This document shows positions 22,535 through 31,582 of a stretch of DNA of 64,000 bases, piece by piece. The stretch comes from Cystobacter fuscus DSM 2262 (lineage in GTDB: Bacteria > Myxococcota > Myxococcia > Myxococcales > Myxococcaceae): contig NZ_ANAH02000010.1 in NCBI RefSeq assembly GCF_000335475.2, positions 372,001 to 436,000 on the forward strand. The letters run 5' to 3'. A program made the translations under genes and the position numbers. The notes under the pieces are model-generated. The model did not search any database. It was not told the DNA's origin and was given only the letters and a program-made list of their open reading frames with translations. The number at the start of each line of letters is the position of its first letter. Position 1 is the stretch's first letter.

Positions 22535-23637
22535 GCAAGGGTTCGCGGATCGCCTTCTTCGGCTCGAGCCTCGTCTCGGCCTACTGGAACGGAGCGGCCA
22601 CCTATTACCGTGGCATCATCCGCGCGCTGCACGAGCGCGGGCACCACGTCACCTTCTACGAGCCGGATGCTTACGAGCGCCAGCAGCACCGCGACATGGC
22701 GGATCCGCACTGGGCGCGCGTGGTTGTCTATTCCGCGCGAGGCACCGAGGCGCTCGAGCGCTGCCTGGAGGAGGCCCGGGACGCGGACGTGGTGGTGAAG
22801 GCGAGCGGCGTGGGCGTGTTCGACGCCCTGCTCGAGGCGCGCGTGCTGGAGCTGCGGCGTCCGGGCAACCAGGTGGTGTTCTGGGACGTCGACGCGCCGG
22901 CCACGCTCGAGCGCATGGAGAAGGATCCGGGAGAGCCCTTCCGGGCGTTGGTGCCGCGCTACGATCACATCCTCACCTACGGGGGGGGCGAGCCGGTGGT
23001 GTCGGCCTACCGGGCGCTCGGGGCGCGCGAGTGCGTGCCCATCTACAACGCGTTGGATCCACGCACCCACCACCCGGTGGCGGCGGAGGCGCGCTTGGAG
23101 GGAGACCTGGCCTTCCTGGGCAACCGGCTGCCGGACCGCGAGGCGCGCGTGGAGGCCTTCTTCCTGAAGGCCGCGGGCCTCTTGCCCGGCTCGCGCTTCC
23201 TGTTGGGAGGCAGCGGCTGGGGAGACCGCGCCCTGCCGGAGAACGTGAAGTACCTGGGCCACGTCTACACGCAGGACCACAACGCGCTGAACTGCTCGGC
23301 GCGCGCGGTGCTCAACATCAACCGGGACAGCATGGCCCGCTTCGGCTTCTCGCCGGCCACGCGGGTGTTCGAGGCCGCGGGCGCGGGGGCCTGCATCATC
23401 ACGGATGCCTTCCAGGGCGTGGAGCTGTTCCTGGAGCCCGGCAAGGAGATCCTCGTGGCGCACTCGGGTGAGGAGGTCGCCGAGCACGTGCGCGCGCTGA
23501 GCGGGCCCGAGGCGCGGCGCATCGGTCAGGCGGCGCTCCAGCGCGTGCTGTCCGAGCACACGTATGCCCATCGCGCCTCGAAGGTGGAGGAGGTGCTGGG
23601 CCTTCCCTCCACCGGTGTTCACGAGCGGGTGGCCTGA
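22531..23637 (+). CDS. CgeB-like glycosyltransferase 2
   Basis: A 368-residue member of the same family. It begins IAFFGSSLVSAYWNGAATYY and has FYEPDAYERQQHRDM, QVVFWDVDAPATLERM and HILTYGGGEPVV in the first domain. The donor-site block is GFSPATRVFEAAGAGACIIT followed by LEPGKEILVAHSGEEVAEH. The ATG overlaps the TGA of transferase 1. The conserved YxPDxxxRQxHRD segment recurs in copy 3 as FLERDVPWYASHRDM, so the copies share an acceptor-side feature as well as the donor site. The family was named after Bacillus cgeB, a spore-coat gene, so a role in the spore coat or polysaccharide is possible in a sporulating myxobacterium. Confidence 0.82.
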   Translation: MSKGSRIAFFGSSLVSAYWNGAATYYRGIIRALHERGHHVTFYEPDAYERQQHRDMADPHWARVVVYSARGTEALERCLEEARDADVVVKASGVGVFDALLEARVLELRRPGNQVVFWDVDAPATLERMEKDPGEPFRALVPRYDHILTYGGGEPVVSAYRALGARECVPIYNALDPRTHHPVAAEARLEGDLAFLGNRLPDREARVEAFFLKAAGLLPGSRFLLGGSGWGDRALPENVKYLGHVYTQDHNALNCSARAVLNINRDSMARFGFSPATRVFEAAGAGACIITDAFQGVELFLEPGKEILVAHSGEEVAEHVRALSGPEARRIGQAALQRVLSEHTYAHRASKVEEVLGLPSTGVHERVA

Positions 23638-23640
23638 GCC

Positions 23641-24729
23641 ATGGAGACGCAGCGGATGCTGATTGTCATTCTCGGCCTGTCCATCACCTCGAGCTGGGGC
23701 AACGGACACGCCACGACCTACCGGGGGTTGGTGCGCGAGCTGGTGCGGCGCGGGCACGACGTGCTGTTCCTCGAGCGAGACGTGCCCTGGTACGCCTCCC
23801 ATCGCGACATGCCCCGGCCGCCCCATGGGCGCACCGAGCTGTACGCGGACCTCGCGGACCTGAAGGACCGCTTCACGGACGCGGTGCGCGGGGCGGACCT
23901 GGTCGTGGTGGGCTCCTACGTTCCCCAGGGCGTGGAGGTGGGCGCCTGGGTGCAGCGCACGGCCCGGGGGGTCTCGGCCTTCTATGACATCGACACGCCG
24001 GTGACGCTGGCGAAGCTCGCGCGGAGGGACTTCGAATACCTCTCGCCCGAGCTGATTCCTGGCTATGCGCTCTATCTGTCCTTCTCGGGAGGGCCGCTGC
24101 TCCAGCGCATCGAGCGCGAGCTGGGTTCGCCCGCGGCCCGGCCGCTCTACTGTAGCTGCGATCCCGAGCTGTATGCGCCCCAGGCGCGCGAGCCGCTCTG
24201 GGACCTGGGCTATCTGGGCACGTACAGTGATGACCGGCAGCCGGTGCTGGAGCGCTTGATGCTCGACGCGGCGCGGGCGCTGCCCTCGCGCCGCTTCGTG
24301 GTCGCCGGACCGCGGTATCCCGCCGGCATCACGTGGCCCGCGAACGTGGCGCGAGTGGAGCACCTGGCTCCGCCCGAGCACCCCGCGTTCTACAACTCCC
24401 AGCGCTTCACGCTGAACGTCACCCGGGCGGACATGGTGCGTGCGGGCTACTCCCCGAGTGTGCGGCTGTTCGAGGCCGCCGCGTGCGCGGTGCCCATCAT
24501 CAGTGATGCGTGGGAGGGGCTCGACACCTTCTTCCGGCCGGGCGAGGAGATCCTCATCTCGCGCTCCGGGGAGGAGACGCGGCGCTACCTCCAGGAGGTG
24601 CCGGAGGCGGAGCGTCAGGAGATGGGCCGGAAGGCGCGGGCCCGGGTGCTGGCCGCGCATACGGCGGCGCATCGCGCGGAGACGTTGGATGACTACACCC
24701 GGTCGGTGAATTCAGGACGCAAGCCTTAG
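23641..24729 (+). CDS. CgeB-like glycosyltransferase 3
   Basis: A 362-residue member of the same family, starting LIVILGLSITSSWGNGHATT. It has FLERDVPWYASHRDMPRPPHG, SAFYDIDTPVTLAKLARRDF, and the donor block GYSPSVRLFEAAACAVPIIS followed by FFRPGEEILISRSGEETRRY. It starts 3 bp after the stop of transferase 2 and ends 18 bp before ugd, so all of these belong to one transcript. Three homologous but diverged transferases in tandem suggest that each adds a different residue or linkage to the same chain. The in-frame Met at 23656 is an alternative start. Confidence 0.82.
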   Translation: METQRMLIVILGLSITSSWGNGHATTYRGLVRELVRRGHDVLFLERDVPWYASHRDMPRPPHGRTELYADLADLKDRFTDAVRGADLVVVGSYVPQGVEVGAWVQRTARGVSAFYDIDTPVTLAKLARRDFEYLSPELIPGYALYLSFSGGPLLQRIERELGSPAARPLYCSCDPELYAPQAREPLWDLGYLGTYSDDRQPVLERLMLDAARALPSRRFVVAGPRYPAGITWPANVARVEHLAPPEHPAFYNSQRFTLNVTRADMVRAGYSPSVRLFEAAACAVPIISDAWEGLDTFFRPGEEILISRSGEETRRYLQEVPEAERQEMGRKARARVLAAHTAAHRAETLDDYTRSVNSGRKP

Positions 24730-24747
24730 GCAAGAGAGGCGGGACAT

Positions 24748-26055
24748 ATGATGAAGATCGCGGTCATTGGTACGGGGTACGTGGGTCTGGTGGCGGGGAC
24801 CTGCTTCGCGGAGTCGGGGCACGAAGTCACCTGCATCGACGTCAACCCGAGGAAGATCCAGGCGCTGAAGCGGGGCGAGGTGCCCATCTACGAGCCGGGC
24901 CTGGAGGAACTGGTTCGCCGCAACATGGCCGCGGGGCGGTTGCACTTCACCGAGGAACTGGCGGGCTCCGTGGGGCCCGCGCAGGTGGTGTTCATCGCCG
25001 TGGGGACGCCCGAGGGGGAGTCCGGGCGCGCGGATCTTCAATACGTGCTCGCCGCCGCCGAGCAGGTGGGCCGGGCGCTGAAGCAGTACACGGTCATCGT
25101 GGACAAGAGCACGGTGCCGGTGGGCACGGCGGACAAGGTGCACGAGGTCGTCGCCCGTCACACCCGGTGTGAGTTCGACGTGGTGTCCAACCCCGAGTTC
25201 CTCAAGGAAGGCGCGGCGCTGGAGGACTTCCTCAAGCCGGACCGGGTGGTGATTGGCACGCGCTCGGAGCGGGCGCGCAAGCTCATGGCCGAGCTGTACG
25301 CGCCCTTCGTGCGCACGGAGAACCCCATCCTCTTCATGGATCCGTGCTCGGCGGAGCTGACCAAGTACGCGGCCAACGCCATGCTCGCCACGCGCATCTC
25401 CTTCATGAACGACATGGCCGCGCTCTGCGAGAAGGTGGGCGCGGACGTGGAGCAGGTGCGCAAGGGAATGGGCGCGGACAAGCGCATCGGCTATTCCTTC
25501 CTGCACCCGGGCATTGGCTATGGCGGGAGTTGTTTTCCCAAGGACGTGAAGGCGCTGACGGCCACGGCGCGCGACATGGGGCTGGAGTTCGATCTGCTGC
25601 GCGCGGTGGAGAACACCAATGCGCGGCAGAAGCGGTGCCTGCTGACCAAGGCGTTGAAACACTTTGGCGACCTGTCCGGCCGCACCTTCGCGGTGTGGGG
25701 CCTGGCGTTCAAGCCGAAGACGGATGACATGAGGGAGGCGCCGTCGGTGGAACTCATCGAGGGCCTGCTCGGCAAGGGGGCGCGGGTGCAATGCCATGAT
25801 CCGGTGGCGGTCGAGAGCGCACGCCGCTACTTCGGCGACCGGGTGCTGTACGCGCCCACCAACTACGCGGCGGCGGAAGGCGCCGATGCGCTCTTCCTGG
25901 TGACGGAGTGGAACGAGTTCCGCCACCCAGACCTGAAGCGGCTCAAGGCGACGATGAAGAGCCCCACGATCTTCGATGGCCGCAACGTCATCGATCCCCA
26001 GCTCGCGCGCGAGGAGGGCTTCACCTACTTCGGCATTGGCCGGCCCTCCTCCTGA
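24748..26055 (+). CDS. ugd: UDP-glucose 6-dehydrogenase
   Basis: Oxidises UDP-glucose twice to UDP-glucuronate with two NAD. The 435-residue protein has IAVIGTGYVGLVAGTCFAE at the N terminus, IVDKSTVPVGTADKV, the signature SNPEFLKEGAALEDFLKPDR, the catalytic cysteine Cys262 in GYGGSCFPKD, and FAVWGLAFKPKTDDMREAPS in the second Rossmann domain. Length and motifs are full and normal. AGAGGCGGG precedes the ATG. As the last gene of the operon it supplies UDP-glucuronate, which the two upstream epimerases could turn into other uronic or pentose donors. Confidence 0.95.
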   Translation: MMKIAVIGTGYVGLVAGTCFAESGHEVTCIDVNPRKIQALKRGEVPIYEPGLEELVRRNMAAGRLHFTEELAGSVGPAQVVFIAVGTPEGESGRADLQYVLAAAEQVGRALKQYTVIVDKSTVPVGTADKVHEVVARHTRCEFDVVSNPEFLKEGAALEDFLKPDRVVIGTRSERARKLMAELYAPFVRTENPILFMDPCSAELTKYAANAMLATRISFMNDMAALCEKVGADVEQVRKGMGADKRIGYSFLHPGIGYGGSCFPKDVKALTATARDMGLEFDLLRAVENTNARQKRCLLTKALKHFGDLSGRTFAVWGLAFKPKTDDMREAPSVELIEGLLGKGARVQCHDPVAVESARRYFGDRVLYAPTNYAAAEGADALFLVTEWNEFRHPDLKRLKATMKSPTIFDGRNVIDPQLAREEGFTYFGIGRPSS

Positions 26056-26077
26056 GCGGCGGGGTGCTCCTGACGGA

Positions 26078-26845
26078 TCAGGCCCAACTCCGGCGAGATT
26101 CGAGCCGCACCTGTACCGCACGGATCATCCGGATGCAGAGGATTGCCGCGACGAGGGTGCACACCCACGAGCCGATTTCGATCAGGTACACCCTGAGCGC
26201 GAGTGACGGGGGCAAGAGGGGCATCGACAGGCGCCGGGCGATCCCGGTCAGAATTCGGGATAGAAGGAATGCACTCCACAGCACGCCCAGATGCAGTGAG
26301 GCAGCCAGCTCTTTGCCCCCCAGTCCCTCAACAATACTCCGCATGATGCGGAGCGGCTTGACGAGATTCACGAATGGTACGAACCAACAACCCACTGCCC
26401 ATGCTGGCGATGCTCCAACATGGGTGCCCCACGCATTCATCTGCCGGACGGCCCGTTGCATCCACATCAAGTAGACGACAGTCGTTAGAGGAAAGAGAAC
26501 CAAACCCACGCCAGTCAAAAACATCGCAATGGTAGCGAGCGTTTCCATGCTCCTGAAGGACTCACGCGCACCGGGCACTAGAACAGCCCAGAGGTTGAGG
26601 AGCATCTGGCCTACCGCCAGAACTGCCACCATGCGCAGGGAGAGCGTGGCCCGCCGGGCGCGAGCCTCCGACGAAGGGCTCGCCGCCACGTACCGGCGGA
26701 GACACTCTTGGCAGCGATCGCCACTGTTCATGCAATGAGAACAGACGTATCGCCCACAGCGCTCGCACGCGTTTACTGCCTCCAACTCTGAGTGAACAGG
26801 ACACAAGGGCCGAAGCGAGGATGAAGCATCGGAAATACTTACCAT
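26078..26845 (-). CDS. DUF4328 membrane protein with N-terminal zinc-finger-like Cys/His cluster
   Basis: A 255-residue protein. Residues 15-50 have Cys/His pairs (CPVH, CERC, CSHCM, CQEC) typical of a B-box-like zinc finger. After residue 70 there are about five or six membrane helices, including MVAVLAVGQMLLNLWAVLV, and the DUF4328 signature ASPAWAVGCWFVPFVNLVKP. Function is unknown. The DNA is visibly less GC-rich than its neighbours, with many A/T third positions, which suggests recent acquisition. It converges on ugd with 22 bp between the stops, and no partner gene is obvious. No good SD stands before the ATG. Confidence 0.75.
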   Translation of the reverse strand: MVSISDASSSLRPLCPVHSELEAVNACERCGRYVCSHCMNSGDRCQECLRRYVAASPSSEARARRATLSLRMVAVLAVGQMLLNLWAVLVPGARESFRSMETLATIAMFLTGVGLVLFPLTTVVYLMWMQRAVRQMNAWGTHVGASPAWAVGCWFVPFVNLVKPLRIMRSIVEGLGGKELAASLHLGVLWSAFLLSRILTGIARRLSMPLLPPSLALRVYLIEIGSWVCTLVAAILCIRMIRAVQVRLESRRSWA

Positions 26846-26911
26846 GACGGTTGAGTAGAGCAGTCCGAGAGTTGGGTCAACCGGCCCGGGCGTCGTGCCC
26901 GGGTTCGCGAG

Positions 26912-28279
26912 CTACACCTCCACCGCCACTCGCTCCTTGGATCGGTAACTGAGGGGCGAGGGGGTGACATCCTCCGCCCGAGGCCCCCTTGAGACGAGGT
27001 CCACTCGCCGGCCAAGCAACTGCTCGAGGTGCTCCAGGACGAGGTTCTCCCGGGGCTCGCGCTCCTCGAGCGAGGGCGTCACGTGGAGGAGCCATCGCGT
27101 GAGTGCGGCCTGCCCCTCGAGCGATGGATTCGGTTCCACGGCCAACCGGGTGACGGGGCCGTCCTGATAATGCGTCGCGGCCTTCCAGGTGCGCAGCCGA
27201 CGGAGCAGATCCAGGTGGGTGATCGCCAACACGTCCACTCCGCCCAGGACATCGAGCGCGTACCGGGCGAGCACCGCGTCGAACCAGCCATAGCGGACAT
27301 GGCCCTGCCAGTCATTGAGCGTGTTGTGCTCGGAGAGCAGCGGCCGCAATTCCTCCGTCTCCGTGGGCAGCGGTCCCGCGCCGTGCCGCACCATGTGGCC
27401 GCGCAGCACCCCCACCCGCTGGACATCCAGGTCCACGCCACTCTCGGTGATGAGGCCGATCGCGTTGTCCGCGGTGCAGCGGGACCAGGTGGTGTACGGG
27501 TGAAAACCCCGCCACTCGTCGAGTAGCACGCCCTGCGCTCCCTCGAACACCGTGGCGGGGGCCTCAGCCATCCAGCGCGCGAGCAGGGTGTCCGCGGCCA
27601 CGAGTCCGAGTGTCTCCAGCCGCGTTGCCCGCTCCATCCACGCGTCGATGATGCCCTCGGCCGCGAAGATGGAGCGCTCGCGCCGGACCTGGGGACTGTC
27701 GGGAAGGGAGTCTCCGAGGGCTCGCAGCTCCTCGTGCTCGCGCTCCCGGACACGCTGGAGCTTTCGCCGCAGCCGGGGCACGTCGCGCAGGTCTCCCGCG
27801 AGCACGGTGTCCTCCGGCCAGGCGAGCGCGTCCCGCACGGTCTCGCCCACGCCAACGCCGCAGCTGCCGTGCCGGGAGCCGCCACGGGCCAGCTCCCGCA
27901 GCCGGTTGGCGGCCTGGTGGAAGGGCGTGATGACCCGCGCGCGTTCGCTGATCCGCAGGCGCGAGAACACGTCTCCCACGCCCTGGGCGCGCAGCGCCTC
28001 TCCCTCGAGCAGCAGCGCGGTGGGGTGGAGGAGGAAGGGGTGGGCGAGGAAGGTGCGCACCCCGGGGACGAACGTCCCCGCGCCGAACTGCGCGAAGGTG
28101 TGGTGCCGGCCCTCCGAGGTGACGACGTTGTGGCCCGCCTGCGCGCCGCCGTTGTAGCGCACCACGAGCGACGCCCGGTCGCGCCGCACGAGGTAGTCCG
28201 TCATCAGCCCCTTGCCCGCGTCGCCGAACCCCAGGTCGATGACGATGGAGGCGCGCCGCGGGCCGCTCGGAGCCTTCAC
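26912..28279 (-). CDS. Divergent adenylosuccinate synthetase-like protein
   Basis: A 455-residue relative of PurA, which joins IMP and aspartate with GTP. Recognisable PurA blocks are the P-loop GFGDAGKG (19-24; usual form WGDEGKGK), the catalytic His in NGGAQAGHN (His50), FEGAQGVLLD, GHMVRHGAGPLPTE (usual RVGEGPFPTE), GWFDAVLARYA and ITHLDLL. The P-loop Asp20 and His50 are kept, but the Glu after the Asp is Ala, and the IMP loop reads GSCGVGVGET instead of GRGIGP. The GTG start overlaps the vWA stop (GTGA), so it is co-translated with a vWA protein and a pseudokinase. That setting is foreign to purine synthesis. It may use another nucleotide or amine, or it could be the only purA of the cell. 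Confidence 0.8.
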   Translation of the reverse strand: MKAPSGPRRASIVIDLGFGDAGKGLMTDYLVRRDRASLVVRYNGGAQAGHNVVTSEGRHHTFAQFGAGTFVPGVRTFLAHPFLLHPTALLLEGEALRAQGVGDVFSRLRISERARVITPFHQAANRLRELARGGSRHGSCGVGVGETVRDALAWPEDTVLAGDLRDVPRLRRKLQRVREREHEELRALGDSLPDSPQVRRERSIFAAEGIIDAWMERATRLETLGLVAADTLLARWMAEAPATVFEGAQGVLLDEWRGFHPYTTWSRCTADNAIGLITESGVDLDVQRVGVLRGHMVRHGAGPLPTETEELRPLLSEHNTLNDWQGHVRYGWFDAVLARYALDVLGGVDVLAITHLDLLRRLRTWKAATHYQDGPVTRLAVEPNPSLEGQAALTRWLLHVTPSLEEREPRENLVLEHLEQLLGRRVDLVSRGPRAEDVTPSPLSYRSKERVAVEV

Positions 28280-29247
28280 TTGAGGATGCGGACGAGCCGC
28301 TGCAGGACCCCCTCTGACGCCGGCGCCCCCACCAGCGCGGGCCCTCCCGAGCGGCCGAGCGCCTCGGCCAGCGGCGTCAGGGCGCGCAGCGTCGCGTGCA
28401 CGGACGGACGGGGCACGTTCGCCTCCTGGAGGACGCGGCCCAGGCCGTCGATGTCCGGGACGAGCCCCTCGTAGAGGCAGATGGCCCCCGCGGACACGAA
28501 GCAGATGTCCTCGGCGGACTCCATGCACAGCACATGGTCGCCGAGCAGCTCACGCCAGCGTGACTCGCACTTCGCGCGGCGGTTCACGTCGGGGATGACG
28601 AAGAAGGGCACGAAGGTCTTCTGCAACTCGGCGACGATCTCCTCGATCTTCAGGTCCTCGTCGAGCCGGTCTCCGATGATGCCCTCGACGATGTGCTTGG
28701 AGAGGAGGGGGTAGGGCAGCTCGTCGCCCGTCATGAAGAGGTAGCCCTTCTTCTCGCGCTTCTCGACGCAGTCCATCGCCGTGTGCTCGGCGAGCAGGTA
28801 CAGGCCCAGCTCGTAGCTCTCCTGTCCGGTGCCGCCGCCACGCCCCTCGAGGTAGCTCCAGGTGAGCCATTGATCCATCAACTCCGCGGTGGACTCGAAC
28901 TGGCCCACCTGCAGCGGCGCCTCGTCGCTGTAGGCATCGCCCACGGCCATGAAGAGCAACTGGGGGTCCGCGACCTTGCAGTCGGTGAGGACCTTCATGA
29001 ACTTGGGCAGCAACTCCGTGGCCATGAGCTTGGGAATGGTCCCCATGGAGCCCGTGACGTCCAGCGCGAAGACGATGCCCAGGGAGTTGGGGTGCTCGGC
29101 GCTGTCGCGGGCCTCGCGCACGCGGATGCCCTTGGGGTTCATCAGCGGGTGGCACTTGCGCTGCTGGAAGACCTCCTGCACCGGTACCTGGGCGCGGTCC
29201 TTCAGGAGGGCTTCGTGGGCCTGGTTGCTGTAGTTGCCGTACCCCAT
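28276..29247 (-). CDS. vWA domain protein (TerY-like)
   Basis: A 323-residue cytosolic protein. The vWA fold begins at GIVFALDVTGSMGTIPKLM, giving the metal-site triad Asp63-Thr65-Ser67, with later metal-site segments GRGGGTGQESYE and LFMTGDELPYP. The long insertion with IVEGIIGDRLDEDLKIEEIV and the terminal 50 residues are outside the basic fold. It starts 37 bp after the pseudokinase stop and overlaps the PurA-like start by 4 bp. Cytosolic vWA proteins coded next to zinc-ribbon kinases resemble the TerY-P arrangement described for tellurite/stress systems. No PP2C phosphatase or Ter protein is present here, so that comparison is only partial. Confidence 0.82.
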   Translation of the reverse strand: MGYGNYSNQAHEALLKDRAQVPVQEVFQQRKCHPLMNPKGIRVREARDSAEHPNSLGIVFALDVTGSMGTIPKLMATELLPKFMKVLTDCKVADPQLLFMAVGDAYSDEAPLQVGQFESTAELMDQWLTWSYLEGRGGGTGQESYELGLYLLAEHTAMDCVEKREKKGYLFMTGDELPYPLLSKHIVEGIIGDRLDEDLKIEEIVAELQKTFVPFFVIPDVNRRAKCESRWRELLGDHVLCMESAEDICFVSAGAICLYEGLVPDIDGLGRVLQEANVPRPSVHATLRALTPLAEALGRSGGPALVGAPASEGVLQRLVRILK

Positions 29248-29284
29248 GTGCGTGCTCCTCGCGTCTGGGCGGCCGTGGACGGGC

Positions 29285-30307
29285 TCAAGGCATCACGAGT
29301 GGATGGAAGCCCGGGTGTCCGTGGACCGCGGCGCTCACTTCACCAACGCGCTCGCGAAGTGTCCAGGCCAGGTCCCGCTCTCCCTCGCCCTCCTCTCCCA
29401 CCGCGGCGCGCTCGAGGAGGTCCGCCAGGGCACCAGGGACGGAGCGGGGGAGGGTGCCCCGGATGGGATCTCCGCCGAGCACCGAGATGATGCACCGGGC
29501 GCTCATCCGCACGTCGTCCACGGGCGTGGGCCGCTGGGAGTCCAGGAGGCTCGTGGGATAGAAGTCCTCGTAGCGCGTGCAGACGGCACGCAGGCGGGCT
29601 CCCTTCACGCGGTCCGCGCAACTGAAGCCCACGAGCCGCACGCCATGCTCGCCGTGCTGCACGAGCAGGTGCGGGGGGAGCACCGCGCCGTGCACGTAGC
29701 CCGCGCGGTGCAGCACCGCGAGCGTCTCCAGGATGCGCCGCCACATCCACACGGACACGCGTGGATCGACGCCCGAGGCATGCACCCGGCGCACGGCCTC
29801 GAAGGTGTGGAGGTAGCCGGGAGTCTGGCGCACGAGCAGGGCCTGGCGGCCCTCGTACGGTCCCCCGCGCAGGGGGCCGTGGGCCACGGGCTGGGGCAGG
29901 CGGGTGAGGAAGGCCGGGGCCTCGTTCCCGATGGCCGCTTGGAGTTCCACGAGCATCCTCCACTCGTGCTCCAGGAGCGGCGCGTGCTCGGGGTCACGCA
30001 GCACCTTCATCAGGACGCGCTCGGTGGGCCGTCGGGCCCGCTCGGCGGCGTAGACGTCCGAGATCTCCCCCCGTGCGAGGAGGGGGCCGGGAGCCCAGTG
30101 GCCCGTGCCGACGGTCCACCAGTGCGAGTAGCCGTGGCGGGCGGGGTCTTCCCACTCCTGGAGGGCCTGCCGGTAGCGCGCGACGGAGACGGCGCTCGGG
30201 TCGATCTGGACGGTGGTGCCGCAGTAGCCACAGACGGTCGAGCGGGCGAAGCGCCCCGGAGCGAGGGGGGCGTTGCACTGGGGGCACTTCACGACGCGCT
30301 CGGCCAT
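29285..30307 (-). CDS. Zinc-ribbon pseudokinase
   Basis: A 340-residue protein. Residues 8-29 form a zinc ribbon (CPQC ... CGYC). A protein-kinase fold follows from about residue 66 to 280: Lys101 in VLMKVLRD is the ATP-site lysine, but the catalytic loop reads HGAVLPPHLLV (206-216) instead of HRDxxxxN, and the DFG motif is replaced by GFS. It should therefore bind a partner or nucleotide rather than phosphorylate. A CAGGAG site precedes the ATG. It heads the trio pseudokinase-vWA-PurA-like, with 37 bp to the vWA gene. It may act as a scaffold or sensor for the vWA protein. Confidence 0.8.
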   Translation of the reverse strand: MAERVVKCPQCNAPLAPGRFARSTVCGYCGTTVQIDPSAVSVARYRQALQEWEDPARHGYSHWWTVGTGHWAPGPLLARGEISDVYAAERARRPTERVLMKVLRDPEHAPLLEHEWRMLVELQAAIGNEAPAFLTRLPQPVAHGPLRGGPYEGRQALLVRQTPGYLHTFEAVRRVHASGVDPRVSVWMWRRILETLAVLHRAGYVHGAVLPPHLLVQHGEHGVRLVGFSCADRVKGARLRAVCTRYEDFYPTSLLDSQRPTPVDDVRMSARCIISVLGGDPIRGTLPRSVPGALADLLERAAVGEEGEGERDLAWTLRERVGEVSAAVHGHPGFHPLVMP

Positions 30308-30367
30308 GGGGCGTTCTCTCCTGGGGGCTGCTGCCCGCGAGGATAGTCGCTCAACGCGCGAGCCGGC

Positions 30368-31414
30368 TCACTTGCCCAGGCTGGCGATGTCGATCACGAA
30401 GCGGTAGCGCACGTCGCTCTTGATCATGCGCTCGTAGGCCTCGTTGATCTTCTGCACGGGGATGACCTCGATGTCCGCGGCCACGTTGTGCTTGCCGCAG
30501 AAGTCGAGCATCTCCTGGGTCTCGCGGATGCCGCCGATGAGCGAGCCGGCGAGCCGGCGCCGGCGGAAGACGAGGGGGCCGGCGGCCAGGGGCACGGGGG
30601 CCTCGGGCAGGCCCACGAGCACCATGGTGCCATCCACCTTCAGCAGGCCGAGGTAGGCGTTGTAGTCGTGCGGGGCGGAGACGGTGTCGAGGATGAAGTT
30701 GAAGGAGCCCGCGAGCTTCTTGAACGTGTCCTTGTCCGACGTGGCGGCGAAGTGCCTGGCACCCAGGGCGAGCGCGTCCTCGCGCTTCTTCTCCGAGGTG
30801 CTCAGCACGGTGACCTCGGCGCCCATCTCCTTGGCGAGCTTCACGCCCATGTGGCCGAGCCCGCCGAGGCCCACCACGGCCACCTTGTCCCCGGCCTTCA
30901 CGCCGAAGTGGCGCAGGGGCGAGTAGGTGGTGATGCCCGCGCACAACAGCGGCGCGGCGCGGTCCAGCGGGATGGAGTCGGGGATGCGCAGCACGTACTG
31001 CTCGTCCACCGTGATGCGGGTGGAGTAGCCCCCCTGGGTGGCGGCGCCGTGGCGATCCTTGGCGTTGTACGTGCCCACCATGCCCCGGTCGCAGTACTGC
31101 TCCTCGCCCGCCTTGCAGTTGTCGCACTCGCGGCAGGAGTCCACGAAACAGCCCACGCCCACGGAGTCGCCGACCTTGTAGCGGGTGACGGACTTGCCCA
31201 CCTGGGCGACCTTGCCGACGATTTCATGGCCGGGCACGAGCGGGTACTTCGCCTTGCCCCACTCGTCGCGCACCGTGTGGATGTCCGAGTGGCACACGCC
31301 ACAGAAGAGGATGTCGATGAGCACGTCGTGAGGGCCGGGCTCGCGGCGCTCGAACGAGAAGGGTGCCAGGGGGGCCTTGGCGCTGGGGGCGGCGTAGGCT
31401 TGAACGGTCGGCAT
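30368..31414 (-). CDS. Zinc-dependent alcohol dehydrogenase (YahK/cinnamyl-alcohol type)
   Basis: A 348-residue NADP-preferring aldehyde reductase family member. It has catalytic-zinc residues in [11 protein letters not shown] and [12 protein letters not shown], the four structural-zinc cysteines in [15 protein letters not shown], and the coenzyme motif [36 protein letters not shown] is typical of the YahK/AdhC group, which reduces a broad range of aldehydes. The start at 31414 fits family length; ATG 31444 would add ten residues. Two hairpins lie in the 183-bp leader. It is separated by 60 bp from the pseudokinase, in the same direction, and may or may not be co-transcribed with it. Confidence 0.9.
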   Translation of the reverse strand: MPTVQAYAAPSAKAPLAPFSFERREPGPHDVLIDILFCGVCHSDIHTVRDEWGKAKYPLVPGHEIVGKVAQVGKSVTRYKVGDSVGVGCFVDSCRECDNCKAGEEQYCDRGMVGTYNAKDRHGAATQGGYSTRITVDEQYVLRIPDSIPLDRAAPLLCAGITTYSPLRHFGVKAGDKVAVVGLGGLGHMGVKLAKEMGAEVTVLSTSEKKREDALALGARHFAATSDKDTFKKLAGSFNFILDTVSAPHDYNAYLGLLKVDGTMVLVGLPEAPVPLAAGPLVFRRRRLAGSLIGGIRETQEMLDFCGKHNVAADIEVIPVQKINEAYERMIKSDVRYRFVIDIASLGK

Positions 31415-31536
31415 GAGGAAGACTCTCCGAAAGGTGAAGGACAACGCGACGCGCGCCGGGTCGACTCGAACCCGAGGGCGAAGCGGGAGAGTAATGGGCG
31501 CTCCTGGACGCTGCCCTGAAAGAATGTGGGGGCGTG

Positions 31537-31566
31537 AGTGCTCGCGTGCTTATACGTGCGAGCGCT
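31537..31566 (-). promoter_or_regulatory. Dyad in the alcohol dehydrogenase leader
   Basis: AGTGCTCGCGTG (31537-31548) and CGTGCGAGCGCT (31555-31566) are inverted with 9 of 12 matches around CTTATA; with G-T pairs the whole stem can form. It lies about 125 bp upstream of the adh start. It could be an operator or the second half of a terminator region. Confidence 0.35.
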
Positions 31567-31582
31567 CAGCACCGGGGGTACG

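Noticed and set aside
28276-30307. A complete Ter (tellurite) stress system
   Set aside because: There is no TerD/TerC, PP2C or ATP-grasp gene nearby; only the pseudokinase-vWA pairing is reminiscent.
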